Counted from the stretch's first letter, positions 10,116 through 22,030 are shown. The stretch: 64,000 bases of DNA from Saccharum officinarum (GCA_020631735.1 CM036231.1:7963831-8027830); one strand, 5' to 3'. Notes: a model not told the origin generated them from the letters alone. A program made the numbers and translations.

Positions 10116-12548
10116 CTAGGGATCTGACGGGGGAACAGAAGCTGTCGTGTCGGGTGCCGAGGAGCGCGGAGTGATCACGAACTATGAAGTATCCTCCTTA
10201 GACTCTAAACTATCAGGCTAACCCTCTGAAGCTGAATGTGGCAGTGAAGTAGTCTGGGTCTGTAGAGGAGGTGCAGTGACTGAAAGTGTAGAAGCAACTA
10301 TCGGATCGGTCACTGTCGCCTGAGCCTGAAAGACACCTAGAGTGGGAGGATCTATAGATGCAATTGAGGAAGGCAGAGTGTCTATAGTAGCAGCCCCTGT
10401 CACTGGAAACACAGCAGTCTCTAAAGCCGACATGTCTGAGGTAGTCACAAAAGTCGAATGGGACGGTGTCAGCTGTCCAGTCAACTCACTGTATGTAGCA
10501 CTAAAATCAGGGAATGCCAGGCCTGAGAGGAGGTGTGGTCTCGGCTGAGCTGGTGGAGTAAAACCTATCTAGATAGGCGTGTAGCTTGGAGACTGAAACG
10601 TCTGCGGTACCTGCTACTGAGAAGAGGTGTACTGAAAGCTTGGCTGCCCCTGACTCTGAGGTCCACTGGACTGTAAGGCTAGAGTCAGGACAGACGGTGG
10701 TGGCGGTACTCCCACAGTGACAAGGTGGCGTAGGAGCTCTAAGTATTGCTGCTAAGTGGCTGCCTGCTGCCTCTGCATCTCAAACTGCTGTCGCTGAAAC
10801 TCGAGCTGCTGCCTCTGGAGCTCATCCTAGCGAGCCTGAATCTGTGCAAACGCTGCAGCTGAGTCCTGTGCCTGTCACTGCATATGTATCTCCTGTCTCT
10901 CCTGGGCCTAGGTCAACCTCTCAAGGATAGCCACCATGGCTGGATCTGAGCGGGAGGCTGAGCCAGAGCCACTGGCCTCATGGTCATGAGGCCGAGGAGA
11001 GCGGTACCAGGGGATGGGCTGGTTGTCTTCATCTGTGCTATCAGTGGCCACATCCTCGGCTTGATCAACCGGCTGAGCATCTAAATCTGTAAGCTCTGCC
11101 TCTGTAAGACCCTCAACGGTCTCATCTTGCTCAGCGGCTGTCTCTGGTATCTCTGGCCTCTGTCGCTGTCCTGGGCCAGGTGTCTGCTCTCTAGTCACTG
11201 ATGCCCACAGCTGGCGGATGTCATACTCTGGGAAGGCTGTGGTAGTATCAGAAATTTCAGCTCTAATCTCTACAGGCAACTCACAGGCAGTCCTGATAAT
11301 GAAGCAGATCCAGTGTGCATATGGTAGCTGCCTGTGTCCCTTGAACCCCTCTGCCAAGGTATCCTCCATCTCACAAAGCATCAGATCCCAAAGGTCAAAT
11401 GGGGTCTGTGAGACGAGGTGATGTACAACCCATAGCTGCATGCGAGTGAGACTCTCTCTGTATCCAAGCCTCGGAAGAAGTGTCCTCCTTACTATAGCAT
11501 CTAGTACTCTCGCTATGGGTGTCAGGCTAGCTGGTGTGCGTCGAGATCCTTCGCCAAAAGGCTCACGGAAGCAGGGTCGAATCAAGTCAGTAGGAGGCAC
11601 TATCCCGCCGTGAGGGCGTCTCGGAGGAGCAGTCTGTCCGAAGCACAACTGATGGATCTTAGTCTCTAAAGCAGGGAGTCTGAGAATCTCCTATACCCTG
11701 GTGCTATATAACCTGAGGTCACGACCTCTGAAGGCAAAGTGGATGAACTGATGTGCTGGATCAATCCGCAGTGACGAGTAAAACTCTCTGACCCAGGTTC
11801 CGCAGTACGCTCCAGTCCGTCCAAGTAGATCTGATAGTCCAGGCAAAAAAGATAGATGTGGACGAAGCTGCTCACCAACCACCTCAACTAATGCCTCTAG
11901 TCGACAGACTCTCTGTGGTCTAAAAGCTATTCCATTGTCGACATAGGCCCTGTAGAAATCCTCATGCAGAGGTGTGTAGAAGCCCTCTGATGCCCGGGGA
12001 TCCCGCTGGGGTGGGAACCATCGAGATACCTCAACGAACTTGAGGGCCTGAACCTGTCTGGCTGTAGCACCCCTGAGGTCAAAGTGCTCAACAAGGGGGT
12101 GACCTCTAGCCCTGGGAGGTGGATGACCTCCACGACGCTGACCCTCTGGCCTGGGAATGACCTGAGCTCGTGTACGTCCTGAGCGACAACGTTGTGGAGT
12201 CTGTACAGTTTGCTCCTCAGTCTCCTGTGGATCCTCTGAAGGCTGCTCTGCAGGGGCATCCACTGTCTCCTCTATAGCCTCTACTGTCTCCTCTGTGGCC
12301 TCTATGCCGAGTTGTCGACCTTCAAGATAAAAGCGACTCTCGCCAATGCGAATACCACTGCTCCTGCCACCCCTCTCTGCTGCATCTGCTGCATCTGCCA
12401 CTACCTGGGCTATCTCTGCCTCTATAAGAGTTCTCTTCCTTTTCTTGGCAGCAATCTTAACTCGCTTCTCGTGAGCTACCTCTGTCCTCCTGGGGGAACT
12501 GTCATCCCTGTCACTAGGTGCCCCACCAGCGTTCTTGCATCGAACCAT
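10116..12548 (-). pseudogene. Envelope-position ORF of the Sirevirus, many TAG stops
   Basis: The ATG at 12548 opens a frame of about 810 codons that ends at 10116, downstream of pol in the sense direction, where Sireviruses often carry an extra (env-like) gene. Residues 1-100 are charged and Lys/Arg-rich (KIAAKKRKR, a nuclear-signal-like stretch). A globular part follows with RWFPPQRDP, EFYSSLRI and FAFRGRDL; this resembles the plant transposon protein domain also found in the Athila ORF. After it come acidic and Gln-rich tails. In the same frame there are TAGs at 11691, 10908, 10827, 10752, 10614, 10569, 10218 and 10182 and a TGA at 10875. No transmembrane segment or signal peptide is evident, so an envelope role is unsupported. 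The function of this ORF family is unknown. Confidence 0.7.
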
Positions 12549-14288
12549 ACTGATAAGAGGATGTACTGAGACAAACTGAAAAGACAGATGATGTACTGAA
12601 CCTTGTGAGGCTTGGCCTCAATCCGTATCCGTAGGCTTGGCCGCGGATTCACAACTGATCACCTGAACCACTCAGCACTGACAGGACAAACTGAAACGAT
12701 AGAATAGATGGATCTACTATAAGCAACATATATATCTAAAAGGTAAGTGAGATCCTAGTAAGAGCAAGCGGGTGAGGTAAGATATGAGATGACCGCGATA
12801 GCTACCTCGATGAGCGATGATCCGGTGACCGGAAAATGATCTCGACGCGTTAGGGTTACCCGAAGACGGCGACCGAAACCCTGGAATACAATCGATGATC
12901 GATCGACAATTGAATTAGTAATTCACCAGAAAATCGATGGTAAACCCTAATCCAAGGAGAAGATGTCACCTTGCGGAGACGGAGACGATTGCGAAGACGG
13001 AGATGATTTCGAAGACGAAAACCTCACGACCTAGGGTTAGGGTTTTTGGTGGTGACAAGCGAGGATCTCGGTGATGGGTGTGCAGGGTAAGGAGGGAAAC
13101 CGATGAGGCGCTAAGAGCACGGGCTAGCGCGGCTGCAGTGGAGGAACTCCGGTGAGATTTGCAGGCGCGGGCGCGGTTACGGCGGCTCGGTGTGGTGGCG
13201 CTGCGGCAGCGGTGGCGCGGGCGCTGCGGCTCGGCACAGGAGCGGGTGCGGCTGCGGCGGTGGTGTTGCTCGGTGCCAGGCGAGAGGAGCAAGGGCGCGG
13301 CTCCGGTGAGGTCCGCGGGCATGGCTACGGCTAGGTGATGGCGCGGCGGCGGAGGCACAGCGAGTCGGTGAGACGGTGAGAAAAACGATGGCGGATGGAA
13401 AGGAAAACGAGATCCAATCGTACGGTTAAAAAGGGTGAGATCCTCTTTTTGCGTGATGACCGGATGTAGTGGTCGAATGACCGGACGCAGTGGAGGCAGC
13501 GTCCGGTCACATTCCAGTAAGCTCCTAGAATGACCGGACGCGTCCGATTATCCACGATCGGACGCTGACAGCGTCCGGTTTGACATAGCCCGGAAATTTG
13601 GAACGGATGACCGGATGCGGTGGTGGTTACCGGGACCGGACGCGGTGGTCGACAGGGGCGCGTCCGGTGCAGCGTCCGGTTAGAGGTTTCGAAGAAAAAC
13701 ATCGGGAATGACCGGACGCGCTGGTGGACGCTAAGACCGAACGCGGTGGTGAAACTGAACCGCGTCCGATGCAGCGTCCGGTCCAGCGTCCGGTCGCTGT
13801 AAAAAGCTCTTTTTCAAACCATTTTTCGACACGACTTCTCCCAATCAAGTTCCAATTCAAAGAGATTCAAATAAACACCAATTGAAATCTGATATGAGTG
13901 ACCTCACTCAAACCCTCAAAATTTTCAAAATATTTTGCCTTAGGCTAGTATTATTTTTAAGAAAATATTCAATAAACACCCGAGGAGCAACGTATGGCCA
14001 TGCAATAGAGTTTATGAACCCTTGGGAGCTTCAAATGCTCTCTCTATTCATGGACGAACACAGAGGTTACTCAAAACTAAACCGAAAAGAAACGACAAAG
14101 CAACAACCATGCATATGCAATGCAAAACAAGAAAGGAGAGCTTGGTTGCTTGTCAAGTTTGATCCATGGTTAGGCTTTTTCACTCCTCCAAAGGAGGGTT
14201 ATCGTAACCGTGTTAGACAAGTCCTAGATGCATTGCGGCAAAATAAACATGGCATAAAATACAATGCAATGCAAGGGACAACACAAGC
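12549..14288 (-). other. Noncoding region between pol and the extra ORF
   Basis: Internal part of the large copia element. It contains a GC-rich block (about 13040-13340) with low-complexity Ala/Arg frames, the palindromic array at 13456-13795, and an AT-rich part to the pol stop. The 168-codon plus frame at 13882-14388 overlaps the end of RNase H and has no motif; I read it as chance. Confidence 0.6.
13456..13795. repeat. Internal array of CCGGACGC palindromic motifs
   Basis: Repeated GACCGGACGC and GCGTCCGGT(C/T) half-sites, at least a dozen in 340 bp, for example at 13479, 13531, 13633, 13708 and 13783. The motif is the same as in the LTR arrays. Sireviruses are known to carry repeated palindromes in their noncoding regions, which supports the classification. 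Confidence 0.75.
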
Positions 14289-16175
14289 TCATCTTTTAAA
14301 GTTACTAGAATCAAGCACATTTAGTTCACTTCTCAATCTACAAAAGGTAGCCTCATCTAAAGGTTTAGTGAAGATATCCGCTAATTGATTTTCACTTCTT
14401 ACACCTTCTAGTGATATATCATTTTTAGCAACATGATCTCTTAGAAAGTGGTGGCGGATATCAATGTGCTTGGTACGAGTGTGTTGTACCGGATTATTAG
14501 CTATTTTAACCGCACTTTCATTGTCACATAAAAGCGGCACCTTTTCAAGAACAACTCCATAGTCTAGGAGGGTTTGTTTCATGTATAGGATTTGTGCACA
14601 ACAAGCCTCCGCGGTAATGTATTCGGCCTCGGCGGTGGACAAAGCCACACTATTTTGCTTTTTAGATGACCAAAATACTAAGGATCTCCCAAGCAAATGG
14701 CATCCTCCGGATGTGCTTTTTCTATCAATTTTGCAACCGGCATAATCTGAATCAGAGTAGCCAACTAGTTGGAATCTAGCTCCTTTGGGGTACCAAAGTC
14801 CAATGCTTGGGGTATACTTAAGATATCTTAGGATTCTTTTTACGGCACTTAGGTGAGGTTCTTTAGGGCACGCTTGAAAGCGGGCACACATGCACACACT
14901 AAACATGATGTTGGGCCTAGATGCGGTAAGGTACAACAAGCTACCAATCATAGAACAGTAAAGAGTTTGATTGATTGGTTTACCTCCCTCATCTAGGTCG
15001 AGATGTCCATTAGTTGGCATTGGGGTCTTGATTGGCTTGCATTCTTCCATCTTGAATCTTTTGAGAAGATCCTTGGTATACTTTTCTTGAGAGATAAAAA
15101 TCCCTTCTCTCATTTGCTTGACTTGAAACCCAATGAAGAATGTTAGCTCACCAATCATTGACATCTCAAACTCTTTTGACATTAATTCACCAAATTCTTT
15201 GCAGTAATCTTCATTTATTGACCCGAAGATAATATCATCAACATAGACTTGACAAATGAAGATCTCTTCATTAAACTTCTTGGTGAATAGTGTGGTGTCA
15301 ACCTTCCCAATAATGAAGCCCTTCTCAATGAGGAAGTCCCGGAGGCGCTCATACCACGCTCTAGGGGCTTGCTTAAGCCCATATAGCGCCTTGGACAACC
15401 TATAAACATGATTAGGATATCTAGGGTCTTCAAACCCGGGAGGTTGTTCAACATAGACTAGTTCATTTATGAATCCATTTAAAAATGCACTTTTCACATC
15501 CATTTGATATAGTTTCATATCATGATGTGATGCATATGCAAGAAGGATACGAATGGCTTCAAGTCTTGCAACGGGTGCAAAAGTCTCTCCAAAATCAAGA
15601 CCTTCAACTTGAGAGAACCCTTTTGCCACTAGTCTTGCCTTGTTTCTTACTACTACACCTTGATCATCTTGTTTATTGCGGAACACCCACTTGGTTCCAA
15701 TGACTCTTGTGTCTTTTGGAAGCTCTTCAAGTGTCCAAACTTGATTGCGGTTGAAGTTGTTCAATTCTTCATGCATGGTATTCACCCAATCCGGATCTTG
15801 AAGAGCTTCTTCTATATTCTTAGGTTCAAGACAAGAGATAAAAGAGTGATGTTCAACAAAAGAATTAAACTTTTGAGATCGAGTCATTACACCCTTTGTA
15901 GGACTCCCTATGATGAGATCTTGTGGATGTGCTTGAAGTAGGGGTGAGTTTCTTCGATCAACCATTTGAGGAGTAGGATGGGGAGCATCAACATCTTGTG
16001 CTTGTGCCTCGACTTGATGATGAGAGACATGGGTGTCTTCATTTTCAACTCTCTCATTTTTGTCATCATCTTGAGGCACATATGATGAAGATGGTGCATT
16101 GACAATTTGTACATCGTCTTCATCATCTTTAGGTTTGATGTCTCCCACCGGCATGTTCTTCATGGCCTCTCTCAA
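14289..16175 (-). pseudogene. pol: Copia pol: reverse transcriptase and RNase H
   Basis: A 628-codon open stretch in the same frame as the protease-integrase part. RT signatures in order: [55 protein letters not shown] and the catalytic YVDDIIFG, at roughly residues 127-325. RNase H follows with [17 protein letters not shown] and [17 protein letters not shown], ending near [11 protein letters not shown]. This domain set is full length and has no internal stop. It cannot be made from this copy because of the upstream stops at 16236 and 17196 and the broken gag. Confidence 0.92.
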
Positions 16176-16238
16176 TGGTTCATCACCTACATCATCACAA
16201 TTCTCAATTGCTCCTTGGGAGCCGTTAGATTCATCAAA

Positions 16239-17513
16239 TTACACATCATATGTTTCTTCAACCAAACCGGTGACATGGTTAAATACTCTATATGCTTTGG
16301 ACTTTGATGAGTAACCAACAAGAAAACTAATATCACAACGTCTTTGGAACTTCCCTAGGTGTTGACGCTTCTTATAGATGTAGCATTTGCAACCAAACAC
16401 CCGGAAAAATGAGACGTCCGGCTTTTTCCCATTTAGCAACTCATAAGGGGTCTTGCAAAGGAACTTTTGTAGGAAGAGGCGATTTGAAGCATAGCATGCG
16501 GTGTTGATTGCCTCGGCCCACAATTTCTCCGGTGTGTTGTACTCATCTAGCATTGTTCTTGCAAGAGTGATCAAGGTCCGGTTCTTTCTCTCAACTACAC
16601 CATTTTGTTGAGGAGTGTAGGTTGATGAAACTTCATGCTTGATTCCAATTTCATCACAATAGGCTTCAATGTTGGTTTTGTCAAACTCTTTGCCATTATC
16701 ACTTCTAATTTTCTTTATCTTGACTTCAAATTCATTTTGAGCCCTCTTTGCAAACTTCTTGAAGCAATTTGCCACTTCGGATTTGTCATGAAGAAAGAAG
16801 GTCCAAGTGTATCTTGAGTAATCATCCACAATTACTAGGCAATAGAGATTTCCACCCAAACTTTTGTAAGTTGTAGGACCAAACAAATCCATGTGTAGAA
16901 GTTCTAGTACTCTTAATGTTGACATGTAGGCTTTGGTTGGATGAGTGTTTGCAACTTGTTTGCTGGCTTGACATGCACTACAAGGTTTGTCCTTTTCAAA
17001 CTTTACATCCTTCAAACCTCTCACTAATTCTTTCTTCAATAGCTTGTTGAGAGTGTTCATTCCAACATGAGCAAGCCTCCTATGCCAAAGCCATCCAAGT
17101 GTAGTTTTGGTGAATAAACATGTCATCAAGTTTGCATCTTCGGAGGTGAAGTCAACTAGATAAAGATTATTGTATCTAAAACCCTTGAAAATCACTTACT
17201 TGTCATCTATCTTTGTAACAACTACTTTATTTGGACTAAACAAGCATTGGTAGCCAAGATCACAAAGTTGCCTAACGGATAGTAAGTTAAAACTCAATGA
17301 AGCAACATAGAGCACATTTGAGAGAGAATAATCATTTGATATTACAACCTTGCCTATACTCTTGACTTTGCTCTTTGAATTGTCCCCAAATGTGATCTTG
17401 TCTTGACATACCCCATCCTCTTCAAGTGAGGTGAACATACGAGGATCACCAGTCATATGTTGTGTGCAACCACTATCAATCACCCAATGAGATCCACCAG
17501 TCTTGTAGTTCAC
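16239..17513 (-). pseudogene. pol: Copia pol: protease and integrase
   Basis: One continuous frame, read through a TAA at 17196-17198. The aspartic protease active site is in VIDSGCTQHMTGD near the start. The integrase zinc-binding part follows as H-RRLAHVG ... CSACQ (HHCC type), then the catalytic core with LHMDLFGP (first Asp), RSDNGKEF (second Asp) and NGVVERKNRT (Glu), completing the D,D-35-E set. A further TAA at 16236-16238 separates this from the RT part. Upstream, TGTGTAG directly precedes GTGAACTACAAG, so the protease start is set off from gag by a stop. Enzymes for polyprotein cleavage and chromosomal insertion; inactive because of the two stops. Confidence 0.9.
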
Positions 17514-17527
17514 CTACACACAAGAGA

Positions 17528-19865
17528 TCAAACCTTTTGTTTAGGGACCCAAACATGAGAGGGACCCTTAACTTTCTCAACTAGTGACTTGGCAACCTAA
17601 ATTTTCTTTGGCCTATTCTTGTTAGGGGGACCCAAGAACATGACTTTCATCTTTCCACTTGAGTCCTTTCTAAGCATGTAATGAGCATTGAAGGCAAAGG
17701 GTCTAGCATGCTTGGGCAAGGGTTGTGGTGGTGGAGTTTTGCACTCATGAGCAAAATGGCCTTCTTGTCCACACTCAACACATTTCTTTGGTTGGGCTTT
17801 GTCTTACTTTGTTGTTGTTTAGCCTTGACCTTTTTCTCTTGATTTGCTAAGTAGCCAATGCCACTCCTATCCATCTTCATGACGATGTTCATGAGTAGCT
17901 CACTTTGCAAATGTTGGCCTCTTGTGAACTTGCTTAGGCCGGTCTTGAGATGCTCTTTCTCTTGCTTGAGCTTCTTGTTTTCTTCTATAAGTGACTCATT
18001 TGAAGTTTGCTTTTCAAGAGCCATTAGCTTCTTGTTCTCAACCTTGAGCATCTCAATTTCACTCTTGAGCTTGACATACTCATCATAGTTGTTTGCCTCA
18101 ACCACACTCTTGCCTTTGCCGCTAGAGCCTTGCTTAAAGTTCTCAACAATCAAATCATCACATGATGTAGCTATATCAATCTTAACAACTTGGTTAGTAG
18201 CATCATGTGTCTCAAGGGCAAGCTCATTAGCAATAATAAGAGTATCATAATTGATTTTCAATGCGGTGTATTCATCTTTTAGCAAATTTAACCTAGTGAT
18301 GAGTTCACCATGCTTCTTCTCAATTTTATCATGTTTATCTCTAAGCTCCTTGTTAGAAGTTTTGAGCTCCTTGAGAGAAGAAGACATAGTTTCATTTTGA
18401 TCTATGAGCTCATCCCTAGTCTTATGTGCACTTTCAAGCTTAGATGAGAGTGATTCATTTTCATGTTGAAGCTCATCATTTTTATTTCTAGTCCTCCTTA
18501 TGATTTTAGAATATTTGTTTAACAATTTTACTAGTTCATCATAAGAAGGTGCATCATATTCATCATCACTATCACTATCATCATCATCACTATCACTATT
18601 TTGTACCTTTCGATCACCCTTAGCCATAAGGCATAGATGAGTAGTGGAAGATGATGGTGAAAGGGGCGGTGAAGGTGGTGATGAAGAGGTCGGTGAAGAT
18701 GATGATGGCCCAATCACAAGTGCGGCGATCTTCTCTTTTTCATTGTCACTTTCATCGCCGGAGGACTCACATGATGATTCAATGTCGGTGAGCCAATCAC
18801 CAACAATATAGGCTTTGCCTCCCTTCTTCTTCTTGTAGAACTCTCTTTTCTTGCCATCTTTCTTTTTGTATGGCTTGTTCTTTCTTTTCTCATCTTCTTC
18901 ATCACTTGAATCATCTTTCTTGCCCTTGTACATGTTCTTGTACTTGTCTTTTGGAGGCTTCGGGCATTGGTGAGCTAGATGGCCAAGTTCTCCACAATTG
19001 AAGCAATCCATTTCGGAGATTGGCTTACTTTTGCTACTTGTGAAGAATTTCTTCTTCTTGCCATCGAACTTGATGCCACTCTTGTTGAGCTTCTTTAGCA
19101 TCTTGGTGGTCTTCCTCACCATGAGTGCAAGTGATGCATCATCAATGTCACTTTCACTTGAGCTTTCTTACACTATCATGGCTTGGCCCTTCTTCTTTTT
19201 CTTTTCATGGCTAACTTTGAAGGCCAAGTCTTTCTTCTTAGAAGATGATGAGCACTCTTCCGGAGTGATGTGCATGTACATCTCATGTGCGTTGATCTTT
19301 CCCAATACTTGTGTCGGTGTTACGGTAGAGAGATCACTTTGGTGAAGTACGGTGACAATGTGTCCATACTTCTCAACGGGAAGAACACTCAAGATCCTCC
19401 TTGCAACATCCGATTGACTCATTTGAGTGAGTCCAAGAGCATTGAGATCTTCTACAAGAACATTCAAACGAGTGTACATCTCATTAGCACTTTCTTTGGG
19501 AAGCATCTCAAAAGAATTAATTTTCTTTAAGGCAATATGATAGCGTTCCTCACGCTCACTCTTAGTTCTCTCATGGAGAGCACAAAGATTTTCTCACAGT
19601 TCATGAGCGTTTTTGGCATTACGCACACGATTGAAGATATCTTTGCCTAAGCCTCGATAGAGTGTATTTTTGCCTTTGCATTCCACCGGTCGTACTTCTC
19701 CTCGTCACCACTTGGGTTGGTGGGATCCCTTATAGGAGGAAGCCCTTCGGTTGCGGCTCTAAGGCACCCAACATCTATGGCTTCGAGGTACGCCTCCATA
19801 TAAATTTTCCAATATGGAAAATCATCTCCCTCAAAAGTGGAAGGTGGTCCTTCCCTATTAGACAT
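17528..19865 (-). pseudogene. gag: Copia gag (capsid/nucleocapsid) with frameshifts and stops
   Basis: Gag packages the element RNA in cytoplasmic particles. The ATG at 19865 opens MSNREGPPSTFEGDDFPYW, the usual start of this family. A one-base shift near 19667 breaks the first frame; the true frame then has a TGA near 19597 and a TAA at 19168-19170. The next 491-codon frame (19122-17647) contains the zinc knuckle CFNCGELGHLAHQC (C-x2-C-x4-H-x4-C), a Lys-rich stretch, an Asp/Ser-rich acidic stretch and a long coiled-coil-like Glu/Lys/Leu region. A second knuckle-like CVECGQEGHFAHEC appears only in a shifted frame near 17745-17790. The tail frame ends with TGA at 17528. Two knuckles around a coiled coil match Sirevirus gag. 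Not functional as it stands. Confidence 0.85.
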
Positions 19866-19903
19866 CTTGCTTTAGGCGGTGAAGCCTAAATTAAGAGCAA
19901 CAC

Positions 19904-19916
19904 GGCTCCGATACCA
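19904..19916 (-). other. Primer binding site, initiator tRNA-Met type
   Basis: Minus-strand TGGTATCGGAGCC begins two bases inside the right LTR. Plant copia elements commonly use TGGTATCAGAGC, complementary to the 3' end of initiator tRNA-Met; one A-to-G difference is visible here. It fixes the element's direction as minus. Confidence 0.85.
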
Positions 19917-20620
19917 ATTGAAAGGATCAAGATGCCCAAGAGGGGGGGTGAATTGGGCTTTTTTTAAAATTAATTGCAAGAATTAAATCATACAAGCCAA
20001 ACTTCACCCCTAGTGTCTACTAGTGTTCCTTGTGATTCTACCGATAAAAGTTTTGCATCCTAAGTTCCAATCCTAGACTTAGCATGGCAATTCTAGGAAG
20101 GTAAACAAGCAATGAAAGTAATGCACGAAAGTAAATGCTTGAAAGTAAGGGTTAGGAACACGGCGATGTTTTGTCGAGGTATCGGAGAGTCGCCACTCCC
20201 CACTAGTCCTCGTTGGAGCACCAGCGCAAGGGTGTAGCTCCCCCTTGATCCGCGTAAGGATCAAGTGCTCTCTACGGGTTGATTCTTTGACACTCCGTCG
20301 CGGCGAATCACCCAAAACTGCTCACAACTTGAGTTGGGTCACCCACAATCTCGTCAGATGATCACCAAACTCCCAATCACCACCAAACCGTCTAGGTAAT
20401 GGCGATCACCAAGAGTAACAAGCTAGAACTCTCACTTGACCACAACAAGCCTAATGAGAAGATGGATGCACACTTGCTACACTCTTGTCACTAGAGAGGA
20501 TTCTCAAACTTTGATTCGCAAATCTTTATCCTCACTAGGGCTCTTGCACTCCCTTGCACTCTAAAGGTGTTTCTTAGCTGAATAAATGAGCAAGAGACCT
20601 CTAAAAGAGATGGAGGGGAT

Positions 20621-20630
20621 GTATTTATAC
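20621..20630 (-). promoter_or_regulatory. TATA-like box of the 5' LTR
   Basis: Minus-strand GTATAAATAC lies downstream, in the sense direction, of the palindromic motif array, the expected place for the U3 core promoter. The same box is conserved in the other LTR near 8751-8760. Transcription start not determined. Confidence 0.5.
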
Positions 20631-20674
20631 ACCCCTCAGTCAAAACCAACCGTTACCTTTCGAATCAGCAAAAA

Positions 20675-21126
20675 GCGCACTGACCGGACACGCCTGTCGA
20701 CATGACCGGACGCGCTGGTCAGGTGTAACGGTCGAAAACCGAAAGCTACACTGAGTGACCGGACGCGTCGATCTATGATGACTGGACGCGCCGGTCTGAG
20801 ATGACCGGACGCGCCGATCAGGAATGATCGGACACGTCCGATCATGCAAGAGCTTACTGAAAAAATGACCTGACGCACGACCGCGTCCGATCATAGGTGA
20901 CCGGACGCGTCAGGTCACCACGGGACCTTACTGGAACATGACCGGACGCGCCGATCACTTCACAGTCACGTTCGATTACGCTGTTTACCCTCTGGAACAC
21001 GTGTCAGACTGACCACCGCGTCCGGTCCTCTCAAGGACCGCGTCCGGTCGATCAGTTGAACCCGCAGTGAAGTGTTAGTACTGACCGGACGCGTCCGGTC
21101 ATGACCAGGACCGCGTCCGGTCATAG
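20675..21126. repeat. LTR palindromic motif array (right LTR)
   Basis: Same arrangement as in the left LTR, including the full palindrome at about 21083-21100. Several motif copies differ from their partner by C/T or G/A changes. Confidence 0.75.
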
Positions 21127-21567
21127 GTAAACGGCTCAAACGTCTTCTAAACGCGATGCAACTTGAACCAAGTTGCTTCCAACTGAACTCTGAGCTTTTC
21201 TCGAGCTACCTAGTGCTAAGTTTGACAAGTGTGCACCACAGCTAAACACAAGACTCACCTAGGTCGAGCTACTCGCTCATGCCCCCCTTTATAGTACGGT
21301 CAAAGGAAGAAACAAAGATCCTAACGACTATTCCAGATGTAACTCAACACCTTGACATCCGGAACTAACCGTCCTTAAACTTGTCGTTGATCCTTTGAAA
21401 ACCGAAATGATTTCCATCAAGGGACATGAATACCATATTGCCCAAAGCAGTCATCATCTCCATGACCTAACTTACCAACATTTCTGCAAAACATACGTTA
21501 GTCATGGTAATTATGCGTTGTCATCAATTGCCGAAACCAACACCGGGGCCTAGATGCTTTCAAGGGG

Positions 21568-22030
21568 CCCTGACGGCAGTGGAGGCGGTCAGACCAAGTC
21601 AGGACGGGTGCGTCGTGGCTAGGGCGAGCTCCAGCAAGGGGAAAGGCGGCCCCACGTCCGTGGAGGTCCAGCCAAGCCCTACGCGCTGTGGTGGGGGCGG
21701 GGGCGATGGTAAGGAGGAGCGTGGCCGCCGGCATGGAGGAAGAAGGGGGAGGAGGTGGAGCATGCGAGGTTGAAGACGGACACTGCTGTGCGTAGCGGCC
21801 GGCCGTATTTAAGAAGTGTCCAAATTTCTTCCTAATGTGAATACTTCCAATTGCTTTTCCAAATTATATCTATCAGCCCATTCACTAGAGGTCAATTGCT
21901 AGTTCATCCCAATTACTAATTTTATTAAGAGATTATTTAATCCCTTTTTTTGGTTCACCAATTCTCAGAAGGTTCAATCCTTTCCTAAATTTTGTGATGT
22001 TAACCAGACTCCCATGCCAGTTATCAAGGG
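21568..22030. other. Host DNA flanking the copia insertion
   Basis: This continues the pre-insertion sequence from 8051. About 21568-21780 is GC-rich (GGTGGGGGCGGGGGCGATGG) with an 89-codon Gly/Arg-rich frame of no recognisable family. It then becomes AT-rich. No promoter or splice structure is convincing. Confidence 0.4.

Larger units (their letters stand above)
8052..21562 (-). mobile_element. Full-length Ty1-copia retrotransposon, Sirevirus type
   Basis: Two long terminal repeats (8052-9694 and 19919-21562) begin TG and end CA and are flanked by the 5-bp duplication AGGGG (8047-8051 and 21563-21567). The coding direction is minus: primer site next to the right LTR, then gag, protease-integrase-RT-RNase H order (integrase before RT is the copia order), an extra ORF downstream of pol, and a purine tract next to the left LTR. 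The 13.5-kb length, long LTRs, long noncoding 3' part with repeated palindromes, and the extra ORF all fit the Sirevirus genus. All coding regions carry stops or frameshifts. A hand comparison of the first roughly 350 bp of the LTRs shows about 16 differences, mostly transitions. Confidence 0.93.
19919..21562 (-). repeat. Right LTR (5' LTR) of the large copia element
   Basis: 1644 bp, same ends as its partner. As the LTR upstream of gag on the minus strand it would drive transcription. It contains the second copy of the palindromic array (about 20675-21126) and the TATA-like box at 20621-20630. Confidence 0.93.

Noticed and set aside
10116..12548. UAG recoding or suppression to read the many TAG codons
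   Set aside because: The same elements also carry TAA, TGA and frameshifts, and the bias is explained by deamination at CHG sites; no recoding machinery or signal is visible.
13882..14388. 168-codon plus-strand frame across the end of the copia RNase H
   Set aside because: Its 3' part is antisense to RNase H and the rest has no motif; chance frame.
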